This document shows positions 47,017 to 55,013 of a stretch of DNA of 64,000 nucleotides, in pieces; position 1 is the stretch's first letter; each line of letters opens with the position of its first letter. Made by a program: the position numbers and the translations under genes. Under the pieces are notes generated by a model. It ran no database searches, was not told the origin of the DNA, and saw only the letters and a program-made list of their open reading frames with translations. The DNA is taken from positions 1-64,000 of the forward strand of contig NZ_JIAH01000011.1 of the NCBI RefSeq assembly GCF_000688415.1, read 5' to 3'. Source of the stretch: Corynebacterium pseudodiphtheriticum DSM 44287 (lineage in GTDB: Bacteria > Actinomycetota > Actinomycetes > Mycobacteriales > Mycobacteriaceae).

Positions 47017-48690
47017 GTGAACCAATTTATGATTAATACCGAAGCTATCGGAGGAAGTCTCGGGCTCACCGCCCTCATTTCCGCCGTTCCACTGGTGACC
47101 TTCTTCGTCATGCTGTTGTTCGTGAAAGCACGCGCACACACCTCAGGCGCCGCGGCCCTACTAGCAGCACTGCTGATTGCCATTTTCGGCATGAGCATGC
47201 CAGTCGACGCTGCGCTTTCGTCAGCTTTCCGCGGTGGTCTATTCGGCCTATTTCCGATCGTCTGGGTCATCATGATGGCGATCTGGTTCTACCAGGTCAC
47301 CGTCGTTTCCGGCCGATTCCAAGACCTGCGCCGCACATTCGATGCCCTCGGTAACGGCGATATTCGTATTCAAGCCATCCTTATTGCCTTCTGTTTCGGT
47401 GGATTGCTGGAAGCACTCGCTGGATTCGGTGCACCAGTGGCAATTACCGCAACGATGATCCTGGCCCTGGGCGTAAAGCCACTGAAGGCCGCCACCACAG
47501 TTTTGCTGGCTAATACCGCCCCGGTAGCCTTCGGCGCCGTCGCAATCCCAATTACCACCGCAGGTAACGTCGGCGGACGTACCGTCGAACAGACCGAAAA
47601 CATCGCAGCCATCGTCGGACACCAGGCTCCATTTTTCGCCTTCTTAGTGCCGTTTATCTTGCTGTTTATCCTCGACGGATTCCGCGGTGTGCGCGAAGCC
47701 GCTCCGGCAGCAGCAATCATTGGTGGTTCCTTCGCAATCGCACAATGGTGGGCATCGAACTTCTTCGCCTATCAGCTCACCGACATCGTCGCCTGCCTGG
47801 CTTCCCTGGGCGCTGCTTTCGCCTTCTTGCGCGTGTGGCAGCCCAAGGGCGTTGCCGCCATGCGTAAGCGTCTTGACATCCCAGAACGCGAAGACGATGG
47901 CGAGGTATTGACCAAGTCTCGTGTCTGGATGGCCATGATGCCGTATGCCGTCGTTACCGTCATCTTTGGTCTGGCAAACCTGGGCGAAACCATCCCGGGC
48001 ATCCTAGATAAGGCAAAAATTTCTTTCGCTTGGCCATTGCTCACCGACCGTCTGGTTAACGCCTCTGGCGATGTCATCGACACTTCGTACACCTTCAAGA
48101 TCATCAATAACCCAGGTACGCTGCTGTTGATCTCCGGAATCTTCGTTGCGGTTATCTACGGAATCTATAACCACAACGGTAAGTTCCGCGTCAAAGGTAG
48201 CGACGTCGTCAGTGAGCTAACCAGCACCGCATACAAGATGCGCTGGACTGCATTGACCATCGTCATGGTTCTGGCGCTGGCCTATGTCATGAACTACTCC
48301 GGCCAAACCGTCGCCATGGGCACCTACGTCGCCTCGCTCGGTGCTGTCTACGGCTTCCTGGCACCAGTTCTGGGCTGGGTCGGCACCGCGATTACTGGCT
48401 CCGACACATCCGCCAACGCACTGTTCGCAAACCTACAAGTCACCGCCGCTAATAACATCGGCCTCAACCCAGACCTGTTGCTGGCAGCTAATACCACCGG
48501 TGGTGTCGTCGGCAAGATGATCTCACCACAATCGCTGGCTATTGCGGCCACCGCCGTCAGCATGGAAGGCAAGGAAAGCTCGATTTTCAAGTCGGTGGTT
48601 GGTTACTCCATCATCCTGCTGATCGGGCTCTGCACCTTAGTCTTCTTGCAAACAAACATCCTGTCCTGGATGGCTCCGGTTGTGAACTAA
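47017..48690 (+). CDS. lldP: L-lactate permease
   Basis: A 557-aa LctP-family proton symporter for lactate and glycolate with about 13 helices. Family features include G-L-L-E-A-L-A-G-F-G-A-P-V-A near residue 130, L-A-N-T-A-P-V-A-F-G near 165, G-S-D-T-S-A-N-A-L-F near 465 and G-K-M-I-S-P-Q-S near 500. GTG 47017 has CGGAG six bases upstream, so the 40 upstream codons are not used. It could feed the FAD/Fe-S dehydrogenase at 32.8 kb, but no lldD is adjacent. Confidence 0.94.
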   Translation: MNQFMINTEAIGGSLGLTALISAVPLVTFFVMLLFVKARAHTSGAAALLAALLIAIFGMSMPVDAALSSAFRGGLFGLFPIVWVIMMAIWFYQVTVVSGRFQDLRRTFDALGNGDIRIQAILIAFCFGGLLEALAGFGAPVAITATMILALGVKPLKAATTVLLANTAPVAFGAVAIPITTAGNVGGRTVEQTENIAAIVGHQAPFFAFLVPFILLFILDGFRGVREAAPAAAIIGGSFAIAQWWASNFFAYQLTDIVACLASLGAAFAFLRVWQPKGVAAMRKRLDIPEREDDGEVLTKSRVWMAMMPYAVVTVIFGLANLGETIPGILDKAKISFAWPLLTDRLVNASGDVIDTSYTFKIINNPGTLLLISGIFVAVIYGIYNHNGKFRVKGSDVVSELTSTAYKMRWTALTIVMVLALAYVMNYSGQTVAMGTYVASLGAVYGFLAPVLGWVGTAITGSDTSANALFANLQVTAANNIGLNPDLLLAANTTGGVVGKMISPQSLAIAATAVSMEGKESSIFKSVVGYSIILLIGLCTLVFLQTNILSWMAPVVN

Positions 48691-48712
48691 GTTCGAGCAC
48701 CCGATACAAACA

Positions 48713-48754
48713 AAAGACCGCCTGCACCAATCTCATCTGGTGCAGGCGGTCTTT
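48713..48754. terminator. Strong bidirectional terminator after lldP
   Basis: A perfect 17-bp stem (AAAGACCGCCTGCACCA with its complement) and an eight-base loop lie 22 bases after the lldP stop. The minus strand continues TTTTGTTTG, so it can also end the convergent lipoprotein transcript. Confidence 0.93.
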
Positions 48755-48792
48755 GTCTATCGCGAGTCTAAGAACTCGTGGCCGATAATTAT

Positions 48793-49416
48793 TTACTGCG
48801 CAGGAGCCGGGTGCTCTCCGTGCTCGTTGTGTGCCTCCGGCAATTCCTGGTGGCCTTCGTCGATAACTTCAGCCTCGTTCGGTGGTACCTCAACGCCGCC
48901 ATCCATACAAACCGCTGGAACCTGCTCTGGTTCCACAGTATTGGTAACCAAGACGCAGGCCCATTCACGTGAAAGCTTCCAGTGGCCATCTTGGTGGATG
49001 AACTCGACGTTATCGGCAGGCTGCACCTCACGCTCTGGCAAAGAGTAGGCGACGGTCGCCAACGCTGATCCCTCGGTGTAACCCGGCAAAACCGGATCGA
49101 CGACGTTGAATTCAGCTCCCGATTCCATCTTTGCGGCAGCCATGGTGTCGAACAGCTCTGGGAATTCCTCGCCGCCTTCGACGGTGAGTACACGCTCTTC
49201 TGCAGGCAGGTTCGGGTCTGCAGCGCGCTGCAAAACGTCGTTCAGCACTTCTTTGGTAGGCAGCTCAACTGGCGCGGCCTTGGCCGAAGTGCTCGATTCT
49301 GCTTTCTTCGTGCTTTCGGCGGCGGTACCCGCGTTGTCGGCGTCGTCAGAGCAAGCCGCCAGGGTCAGCGCCAAACCGACAGTCGCGGCGGCGATGCTCG
49401 TTTTCGTGAATTTCAC
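48793..49416 (-). CDS. MTB12-like lipoprotein
   Basis: A 207-aa lipoprotein with lipobox T-L-A-A-C (Cys22) and a short Ser/Lys/Ala linker. The domain at about 50-180 (L-N-D-V-L-Q-R-A-A-D-P, V-E-G-G-E-E-F, then alternating strands ending H-W-K-L-S) resembles the mycobacterial low-molecular-weight antigen MTB12 group; the C-terminus is His/Glu/Pro-rich. It may be distantly related to the lipoprotein at 15.5 kb. Function unknown. Confidence 0.8.
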   Translation of the reverse strand: MKFTKTSIAAATVGLALTLAACSDDADNAGTAAESTKKAESSTSAKAAPVELPTKEVLNDVLQRAADPNLPAEERVLTVEGGEEFPELFDTMAAAKMESGAEFNVVDPVLPGYTEGSALATVAYSLPEREVQPADNVEFIHQDGHWKLSREWACVLVTNTVEPEQVPAVCMDGGVEVPPNEAEVIDEGHQELPEAHNEHGEHPAPAQ

Positions 49417-49510
49417 GGTTAATCCTCCAAAATAGACATCTGCGTAAGCAAATTCGAAGCCACAGCTTTGATACTCGTAGCGCTCGAAGAAATCTTACCC
49501 GTGTGCCTTT

Positions 49511-49526
49511 TATACTTGAATTCATG
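49511..49526 (+). promoter_or_regulatory. Leaderless promoter of the asparaginase gene
   Basis: TATACT at 49511-49516 is seven bases before ATG 49524, where the asparaginase homology starts; no ribosome site is present. Confidence 0.55.
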
Positions 49527-50480
49527 ACTCGCCAGATTTCCGTCATCTGCACCGGCGGCACCATCGCATGTACCACCAATGAATCCGGCGCGCTCGTGCC
49601 CACGGTCAGCGGCCAACAGCTTGTCGACGCCGCGCAACAACAACTTCGCCAGCAACCAACCGGGCACAACAGGCTTGTCGACGAGCTCACCTTCTGCGTC
49701 CACGACGCACTGCAGTTAGATTCCTCCTCGATCGGCCTACCAGAACTGGACACGCTGCTGGCTGCCATCACCGAACAAGCTACCGATCCTGCGGTGGACG
49801 CGGTCGTCGTCACGCATGGCACGGATTCTATGGAGGAATCTGCCTTCGCCACCGCCCTGCTGGTGCACGGCGCGCCAGTGGTGTTCACGGGGGCACAACG
49901 CTCCTTCAATCATCCAGAGACCGACGGGCCGGGCAACCTGGCGGGCGCAATCAGACGTGCTGTGGAATTGCTCCCAACCAACGCAGTGGAAGTACACTTC
50001 GGCGGGCAGAATCTGCCTGCTACCGCGGTACACAAACGCCACACTGCAGAGCTCACAGCTTTCATCGCACACGGTAGTGCGGCAACGGTACCAAAATTCG
50101 CCACGCTGCCATCTTTATCTGGCTTCCGGGTGCCCGTGCTCGCAGGATATCCCGGCGCCACCGCGGAGTTGCTAGATTACGCCGTGGATACAGGCGTCGA
50201 CGGGGTGGTCATCGAAGCACTGGGGTCCGGGAATATGTCCGCAGAACTCGGGCAGGCCGCACAGCGTGCACTACGACACGGAATCCCAGTTATCGTGGCC
50301 ACACGTGTGCCCCACGGCGCAGTGCAGCTGGCCTACGGTGGTGGCGGCGGCGGGGCTACCTTAGCTGAACACGGTGCGATTTCCGCACGCACGGTGCATC
50401 CAGGCCAAGCGCGGCTAGCCTTGATTATTGCCTTGGCCACCGGCACAGCCCCGGAAGAGTTATTCCGCTGCTTCGATTAA
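49524..50480 (+). CDS. ansA: L-asparaginase
   Basis: Hydrolyses asparagine to aspartate and ammonia. The 318-aa enzyme has the T-G-G-T-I-A signature near residue 10 (nucleophile Thr) and the V-V-T-H-G-T-D-S-M-E-E motif near 95, plus G-A-Q-R-S near 125. There is no signal peptide, so it is of the cytoplasmic type I. A poly-Gly loop (G-G-G-G-G-G) near 275 is unusual. An upstream GTG (49503) is less likely given the leaderless -10. It overlaps the 3' end of dinB by four bases. Confidence 0.92.
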   Translation: MTRQISVICTGGTIACTTNESGALVPTVSGQQLVDAAQQQLRQQPTGHNRLVDELTFCVHDALQLDSSSIGLPELDTLLAAITEQATDPAVDAVVVTHGTDSMEESAFATALLVHGAPVVFTGAQRSFNHPETDGPGNLAGAIRRAVELLPTNAVEVHFGGQNLPATAVHKRHTAELTAFIAHGSAATVPKFATLPSLSGFRVPVLAGYPGATAELLDYAVDTGVDGVVIEALGSGNMSAELGQAAQRALRHGIPVIVATRVPHGAVQLAYGGGGGGATLAEHGAISARTVHPGQARLALIIALATGTAPEELFRCFD

Positions 50481-51916
50481 TGCAACTTTTCGGCTAACCA
50501 GTCCTGCCACGCCAAAGAATCCAGTGGGTCCGCCGGCACCAATTGCGAGTCATCGGCAGGGAAAGTCCGGGTCTTGCCAGGCCCGGTGGCTCGGGTTTCG
50601 AATCGCACAGACACCACCCCGTGCCCACTGCCTTGGATCCAGCCGTGACCGAAATCTGGGTGGAACACATCCTGGGTTGCGCGCCAATGGCTTCCCGGAA
50701 GCTCAGGAGCACTGGGTTGTTCGGCCGCCGCGTCTTCTACAGCCCCCGGAACCACTACCCCATCCGCGCCCGGAATACCGGTGACCATCGTTGGTTCTTC
50801 CATGCTCACCCCACCGTTAGCACTCGCGGCAACCTGCCGCTGCGCTGCGCGGTCCAACTCCGGAAACAGCACGTCTTGCCGGGCGGTTTCCAAACCGGAA
50901 TAGCCGACGCCGACTAACCGCACCGGCCCGGTTTCTGCTGGGTAACGGACAATAGTGCCGGCGACTGCACGCAAGGTTTCGGCGTTATCGGTGGCATACG
51001 GCAGGGTGGCCGAGCGGGTTTCGATGCGAAAGTCCGCCATCTTCAACTTCACGGTGACCGTGCGCGCACCCCGGCCGTCGGCAAGCAAGCGTTTATGTGC
51101 GGATTCCGCAGCCCAGCCAAGCGCTTCATCCACCTCTGCGGCGGTGGTCAGGTCCTTAGCAAAGGTTTGTTCCGCCGAATGTGACTTCGCCTCTGCACGC
51201 GGGGCCACCGGCCGCTCGTCAATGCCACGCGCCAGGTGCCACAAATCCATGCCGAGGGTGCCGCCCAACGAGATTTTTACCTCCCGCTCGCTCATATTCG
51301 CCAGATCACCGATCGTCGTCACGCCAATGGCCTGCAGCTTTGACGCCGTTACTGGGCCCACGCCCCACAGCTTGCCGACGGGCAGCGGGTGCAGAAATTC
51401 GAGTTCTTCGTCAACAGGAATGATCTTGGAGCCATCCGGTTTCGCCTGGCCCGAACCGATTTTCGCAAATTGTTTTCCAGAGCCCGCACCAATCGAAGAC
51501 GGCAAACCGGTGATGTCTTTGATCTCTGCGCGCAGGTTATCCGCCCAGTCCTTGACCTCTGCCGCGGTGGCTCCGATGAGTTCGGCAGGCTCCATGAAGG
51601 CTTCGTCGATAGAGAGTTGTTCCACCAGGTCCACGCGCTGGTGAATCAGCTCAAACACGCGTTTGCTGGCAGCCGAGTACACAGCTTTACGCGGCTGGAT
51701 TTGTACCGCGCCAAAGCCGATGAGTTGCAACGCGCGGTACGTAGGCATCGCAGACGACACCCCGAATTTGCGGGCCTCATAGGAAGCCCCGGCGACAACT
51801 CCCCGGCCATTCATGCCGCCAACGATGACGGGGCGGCCACGCAGAGTGGGCCGGGTCAGCTGTTCGACGGAAGCGAAAAACGCGTCCATGTCGATGTGAA
51901 TGACCCAGCGCTGCAT
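50477..51916 (-). CDS. dinB: DNA polymerase IV
   Basis: Y-family translesion polymerase, 479 aa. Catalytic motifs D-M-D-A-F-F-A-S-V-E-Q at 9-19 and S-I-D-E-A-F-M near 105 are present, with the HhH thumb near 190-230 and the little-finger domain to about 340. A C-terminal actinobacterial extension of about 120 residues follows (H-P-D-F-G-H-G-W-I-Q-G-S-G near 410), ending in a region that could carry the clamp-binding peptide. ATG 51916 lies seven bases after TAGACT and has GGAAGG in the same spacer; the frame open to 51991 has no support. Confidence 0.94.
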   Translation of the reverse strand: MQRWVIHIDMDAFFASVEQLTRPTLRGRPVIVGGMNGRGVVAGASYEARKFGVSSAMPTYRALQLIGFGAVQIQPRKAVYSAASKRVFELIHQRVDLVEQLSIDEAFMEPAELIGATAAEVKDWADNLRAEIKDITGLPSSIGAGSGKQFAKIGSGQAKPDGSKIIPVDEELEFLHPLPVGKLWGVGPVTASKLQAIGVTTIGDLANMSEREVKISLGGTLGMDLWHLARGIDERPVAPRAEAKSHSAEQTFAKDLTTAAEVDEALGWAAESAHKRLLADGRGARTVTVKLKMADFRIETRSATLPYATDNAETLRAVAGTIVRYPAETGPVRLVGVGYSGLETARQDVLFPELDRAAQRQVAASANGGVSMEEPTMVTGIPGADGVVVPGAVEDAAAEQPSAPELPGSHWRATQDVFHPDFGHGWIQGSGHGVVSVRFETRATGPGKTRTFPADDSQLVPADPLDSLAWQDWLAEKLH

Positions 51917-51936
51917 GCCTTCCAGTCTAGTGGCTC

Positions 51937-52071
51937 CTAGTGTTGCGTCTGCCGGCGGACCAACTCGAATGGGCGCAGTTTGTCCATCCATTCTGCACGG
52001 CTTCGTGCTGCAGGCACCATAGTCTGCGCCGGTGCGGCTGTCTGTCCGAGTGCATGTTGGTAGAGCTTCAC
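51937..52071 (-). CDS. Possible 44-aa protein upstream of dinB
   Basis: A GTG at 52071 with GGAAAAG seven bases upstream opens 44 codons ending 20 bases before dinB. The peptide is basic with two Trp/Phe-containing stretches (A-E-W-M-D-K-L-R-P-F-E-L-V-R-R) and looks protein-like. The longer frame to 52167 would be read through a CRISPR-like repeat and is not favoured. No family recognised. Confidence 0.35.
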   Translation of the reverse strand: MKLYQHALGQTAAPAQTMVPAARSRAEWMDKLRPFELVRRQTQH

Positions 52072-52085
52072 CGAAACTTTTCCAT

Positions 52086-52116
52086 GCTCTTCTCCTCGCA
52101 TGCGAAGGTAATTCCC
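52086..52116. CRISPR. Orphan CRISPR-like repeat A
   Basis: This 31-base segment (core ctcctcgcatgcgaagg, then taattccc) agrees with repeat B (52584-52614) at 27 of 31 positions. It stands alone: no copy is found 61 bases to either side. The fold (short palindromic stem with a GCAT loop) and length suit a type I-E repeat. Confidence 0.45.
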
Positions 52117-52242
52117 TGCAGGTCTAATCGCATGCCCCCTCCTTGGGGTGTTGTTTTTCATTGACATTTACTAAATATCGCAAATACTTACAGAATTAGG
52201 CCGACCCACTTCCCGCCATCCACGTTTCCCCAGCTAAACAGC
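52117..52242. other. AT-rich gap before the XRE operator
   Basis: No gene. The stretch between repeat A and the palindrome contains runs such as tgacatttactaaatatcgcaa, AT-richer than the flanks, and no recognisable site. Confidence 0.3.
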
Positions 52243-52281
52243 TTACCAAATTTGGTAAATTGGTGGTGTGGTCACTACGAT
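52243..52281 (+). promoter_or_regulatory. XRE gene promoter with palindromic operator
   Basis: TTACCAAATTTGGTAA at 52243-52258 is a perfect 16-bp palindrome. Its last six bases (TGGTAA, 52253-52258) sit exactly 17 bases before TACGAT (52276-52281), which is seven bases before ATG 52289. The operator therefore covers the -35, the layout of an autorepressed, leaderless gene. Confidence 0.65.
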
Positions 52282-52288
52282 TTAGCCC

Positions 52289-52609
52289 ATGAATCACAAA
52301 GACTGGTTAGAAACCATCACCAGCGGCTCGGTGCTAGCGATATCCAAGGCCATAGGCACAGCAAATTCCACGCTGGTAGCACAGCTGAATAAGCAAAAAA
52401 TTTCCCCCGAAAACGTCATACGCATAGCAGAGCATTACGGATTCCACCCTGTAGATGCGCTCGTAGATACCGGCTACCTAGATAAACGCTGGGCCAAAGC
52501 AATAAACCCACTACAAGCCCTACGGGAAGTAAGCGAGGACGATCTCGCCGATGAGGTATTGCGCCGCATGAAATTAGGGCAGAACTCTCCTCCGCGCATG
52601 CGGAGGTAA
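52289..52609 (+). CDS. Cro/CI-type (XRE-like) regulator
   Basis: A 106-aa protein with a compact helix-turn-helix: A-I-S-K-A-I-G-T-A-N-S-T-L-V-A-Q-L at about 17-33 and S-P-E-N-V-I-R-I-A-E-H at 39-49. Similar small regulators occur in corynebacterial prophage and mobile regions. The last residues (N-S-P-P-R-M-R-R) and the stop codon are encoded by CRISPR-like repeat B, so the original C-terminus may have been replaced. It probably represses its own promoter through the palindrome at 52243. No phage genes are adjacent. Confidence 0.8.
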   Translation: MNHKDWLETITSGSVLAISKAIGTANSTLVAQLNKQKISPENVIRIAEHYGFHPVDALVDTGYLDKRWAKAINPLQALREVSEDDLADEVLRRMKLGQNSPPRMRR

Positions 52610-52675
52610 TTCCCGCAAGCAGGCGCCCTCATGTAGGCGATCACACTCTTCTCCGCATACGTGGAGGCTATTCTA
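52584..52675. CRISPR. CRISPR-like repeat pair B-C, 61-bp spacing
   Basis: Repeat B (52584-52614, core ctcctccgcgcatgcggaggtaat) and repeat C (52645-52675, core cttctccgcatacgtggaggctat) align over about 30 bases and start exactly 61 bases apart, which leaves a spacer of about 32. This is the geometry of type I-E arrays. C is clearly decayed. No cas gene lies in the window. Confidence 0.5.
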
Positions 52676-52692
52676 GAGAATAAACAACAAAA

Positions 52693-52725
52693 GAATCCCC
52701 GGCCAAACCAGATGGCAAGGGATTC
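52693..52725 (-). terminator. Terminator-like hairpin
   Basis: GAATCCC and GGGATTC form a 7-bp stem that may extend by GCC/GGC inside. The minus strand continues TTTTGTTGTTT, so it would stop leftward transcripts; the plus strand lacks a T-run. Confidence 0.5.
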
Positions 52726-52755
52726 GCCCCCACCCTACAACAGAAAGTAGCCATC

Positions 52756-52920
52756 ATGGAAAAAACAATCACCACCACACTCGGAGTAGCGCTCATAATC
52801 AGTAACGCCCTACCCGCGCCTATTGAAATCACTCTTATCCTATACGGGGCTTTTGCTATGGCCGTAGGCTACGGCCTAAGAAATATCCCCCGCCTATACA
52901 AAGAGCTGAGAGCCGTGTAA
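52756..52920 (+). CDS. 54-aa membrane protein
   Basis: ATG 52756 opens a 54-codon frame ending at TAA 52918-52920. Residues 6-50 hold two hydrophobic stretches around a Pro-rich turn (A-L-P-A-P-I-E) and the tail is basic (R-N-I-P-R-L-Y-K-E-L). It lies between the repeat pairs B-C and D-E. The ribosome site (AAAG) is weak. Size and topology recall small phage or toxin-like membrane proteins, but no family is recognised. Confidence 0.5.
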   Translation: MEKTITTTLGVALIISNALPAPIEITLILYGAFAMAVGYGLRNIPRLYKELRAV

Positions 52921-52933
52921 TACGCCCGCCATC

Positions 52934-53027
52934 ATTCGCTTCTCCGCGCACGCGGGGTAATGCCAAGTCGCTGGCAGTAGAACACGTCAAGCATGTCTCT
53001 TCTCCACGAATGCGGAGAGCTAATACC
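52934..53027. CRISPR. CRISPR-like repeat pair D-E, 60-bp spacing
   Basis: Repeat D (about 52934-52964, core cttctccgcgcacgcggggtaat) and repeat E (about 52996-53027, core cttctccacgaatgcggagagctaat) start their shared tctcc 60 bases apart; E has a one- or two-base insertion. They match the B-C consensus CTTCTCCGCGCATGCGGAGGTAAT with several changes each, so they look like decayed repeats. Confidence 0.5.
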
Positions 53028-53232
53028 TGTGCTTGCAGCTTGTCGAATGCTTCCTTGAGCGTCTCGACATGCTCTTGAGTCCCGTCGGAGCTGCTACAAC
53101 GGAGCATTGAGACATCAACGCCAAATGCTTGAGCACTCTGGACTCGCTTTCCCGCAGCTGAAGCTTGTGGTTTTCGAGGTCGTCCTCGGCATGTGCATCC
53201 GAGTTATCTGCGGTGGTGGTTGCCGTATCCAT
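53020..53232 (-). pseudogene. Fragment of a coiled-coil protein
   Basis: From ATG 53232 the frame reads a Thr/Asp-rich start, then a charged helix (D-D-L-E-N-H-K-L-Q-L-R-E-S-E-S). After that the likely coding frame appears to change: an adjacent frame (53107-53030) gives E-H-V-E-T-L-K-E-A-F-D-K-L-Q-A-Q, a good coiled coil that the first frame lacks. The reading ends in CRISPR-like repeat E. It is probably the decayed remains of a phage or mobile-element gene; identity unknown. Confidence 0.35.
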
Positions 53233-53272
53233 TGGTGATTCCACCCAGGAATTCTTGGTGTGGATATAACAA

Positions 53273-53303
53273 AACCCGGCGCGATGATGATCGAACCGGG
53301 TTG
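53273..53303 (-). terminator. Rho-independent terminator of the 53.3-kb gene
   Basis: On the minus strand AACCCGG pairs with CCGGGTT, with an inner CGAT/ATCG stem, followed by TTGTTAT. It lies 18 bases after the TAA at 53321, which supports that stop codon as the true gene end. Confidence 0.7.
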
Positions 53304-53320
53304 GTGGTAAATGTTGCGAG

Positions 53321-53643
53321 TTAGGCGCTTGCCTTTGCGTGATGGGCGCGTACACGCTTGGCGTATTCGAAAAAAAACTCGACTCCCAGTAATCTGGGAT
53401 ATGAACCGCCAATTCGATCGCTTTAAGCCATTGCTCACTAACGAAAATGTCCTCATCAATCAAACTACGAACCGCGCGTTCAAAGGCCAGCTCATATTCA
53501 CCGTCCTCTGGCGCTAATTCAATAATGTCAGGCTGGCTGAATTGTTGTAGATGGCCAGTGAGAAATTCCTCCCAAAACTGTATAAAAAGCGCATCGTCAT
53601 ATTGAGTCTCTTCTACATCGATTCCATATATCTTTAGGCCCAT
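53321..53643 (-). pseudogene. Acidic small protein, frameshifted at a T8 run
   Basis: ATG 53643 (AGGGG five bases upstream) starts an acidic protein rich in aromatic residues (D-Y-W-E-S-S-F-F at the end of the readable part). In the sequence as given, the frame runs on to 53020 through unlikely text. If the A8 run at about 53370-53377 (T8 on the coding strand) had nine bases, the protein would end F-E-Y-A-K-R-V-R-A-H-H-A-K-A-S-A and stop at 53321, just before the terminator. That gives about 107 residues. So it is either a true frameshift, a slippage-controlled gene or a base-calling error. No family recognised. Confidence 0.55.
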
Positions 53644-53646
53644 CAT

Positions 53647-53939
53647 CTCCCCTTAACTGGAGTGAAAGAATGATCTTGTTGAGCGAGGTTTTGTAACCTT
53701 TACCGTTTTACCCCAGCAGCTTTCTAACTCCGTGTCCATGCACTGGGAAAGCGGTTTCAACTCTGCCTCTTTTCCCCTTACGCAAAGCCACTTCTAACGT
53801 TGGATCTCAGACACCCCAGGAAATACAACGGCGAATGACGTCCACGATTCAGTGACCACCCAATCAGATGATCACCCAGGTGAGGCAAACCATAAAAAAT
53901 TGAGATTAGCGAACCTGATCATGGATTAACCTGAATGAT
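53647..53939. other. Upstream region of the 53.9-kb secreted protein
   Basis: No gene seen. Near 53905-53940 the segments attagcgaacctga and attaacctgaa resemble halves of a DtxR iron box, but neither fits the 19-bp palindrome. Confidence 0.3.
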
Positions 53940-55013
53940 ATGAACTCTCACCTTCTATTCCATGCACCCCGCATACGCAACGGTGGTTTCTCCCGCCGCA
54001 CAGCATCACTTTCCGCCGCCGTGCTCACCCTCGCCCTTACAGCTAGCACGCTTGCTCCCGGCACTCCCGAGATCACTCCCAGCGCCCACGCCGCCACACC
54101 GGTGATTCCGGACGAGCTACCTATTTTCCCGAAAGTTACTGAAAATCCACAGATTTCCGTGACTTTCGAAGACGGCACCCCCGTCGATGGCGCGACTGTC
54201 CACCGTGGCGACGTGCTGCTGGTGCATGGCGTCGGATTCTCCCCCGAGGCTAACCAGGGCGGCTTTCCCCTCCCCGTCCCGCCGGGTGTGCCCAATGGCC
54301 TCTACGCCCTATATGGAGCATTCCCCACACATTGGAAACCCAGCGAGGGCGCAGATCCATCTACCCGCACCCACCCACACGATCGCATGGCGTGGGTCAT
54401 GCCAGAAGGCACCTTGGACAGTATTCCTGCCGGAGCCATTGACATGCGCCGTTCCATCGCAAGGCAGGAGCAGCGAATGAATGCCGACGGTTCGTTTACC
54501 GCCCGTATCGTGGTAGATCCACCCGAAACCACGCCTGGTGATAATTGGGGTGTATACGTCTACCCCGGCGCAGGTTCCATCAATGCGGCCGAGGAGTTTT
54601 ATATTCCCTTGAATTACTCGCCCGCGCCTGGCCCAAACACCCCTGCACCACCCCAACCTGATCTTCTTCTCGACGCCGACCTAGCCTTCCGTTTCGCGGA
54701 GATCGCCAACGGCGGGGTAAACGCCAAGAATGGAGCAACCAAGCTGGATGCACACCGCGTGGCATTCACCCGAGATGCGGCCGCAGAAAACGGCGATGGC
54801 GTGCGCAAATACAAAGGCACCGTGATCACCACCGCGCGTTTTACCCTGGCGGAAGTCGCGGTGGCCGATCCGTGGCTTATACCGAAACCAGACGGCAGCT
54901 ACCTGATTACGGGGCTTATCTCACGCTCTTATAATGTGGGTGCCGATGAAATGGTGCGCGTGCCACTGGGGCTGATCACTGCCGCCCAGGCCGCCGATCA
55001 GGTACGCGGCTAG
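53940..55013 (+). CDS. Secreted protein, possibly heme/iron-associated
   Basis: A 357-aa exported protein with a long signal peptide (S-R-R-T-A then an Ala/Leu core, cleaved near H-A-A at about 50). The body is one beta-rich domain, with V-H-R-G-D-V-L-L-V-H-G near residue 83 and W-G-V-Y-V-Y-P-G-A-G-S-I near 200. A Pro-rich linker near 230 leads to a second smaller domain. It recalls the Ig-like and HtaA-associated secreted proteins of corynebacteria, but no sortase motif or C-terminal anchor is visible. It converges with an iron- or nickel-type binding protein gene, so a metal or heme role is a guess from context. Confidence 0.65.
   Translation: MNSHLLFHAPRIRNGGFSRRTASLSAAVLTLALTASTLAPGTPEITPSAHAATPVIPDELPIFPKVTENPQISVTFEDGTPVDGATVHRGDVLLVHGVGFSPEANQGGFPLPVPPGVPNGLYALYGAFPTHWKPSEGADPSTRTHPHDRMAWVMPEGTLDSIPAGAIDMRRSIARQEQRMNADGSFTARIVVDPPETTPGDNWGVYVYPGAGSINAAEEFYIPLNYSPAPGPNTPAPPQPDLLLDADLAFRFAEIANGGVNAKNGATKLDAHRVAFTRDAAAENGDGVRKYKGTVITTARFTLAEVAVADPWLIPKPDGSYLITGLISRSYNVGADEMVRVPLGLITAAQAADQVRG

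Noticed and set aside
53905-53940. DtxR iron box upstream of the secreted protein
   Set aside because: The best candidate (AGATTAGCGAACCT) is one base too short for the palindromic consensus and mismatched in one arm.
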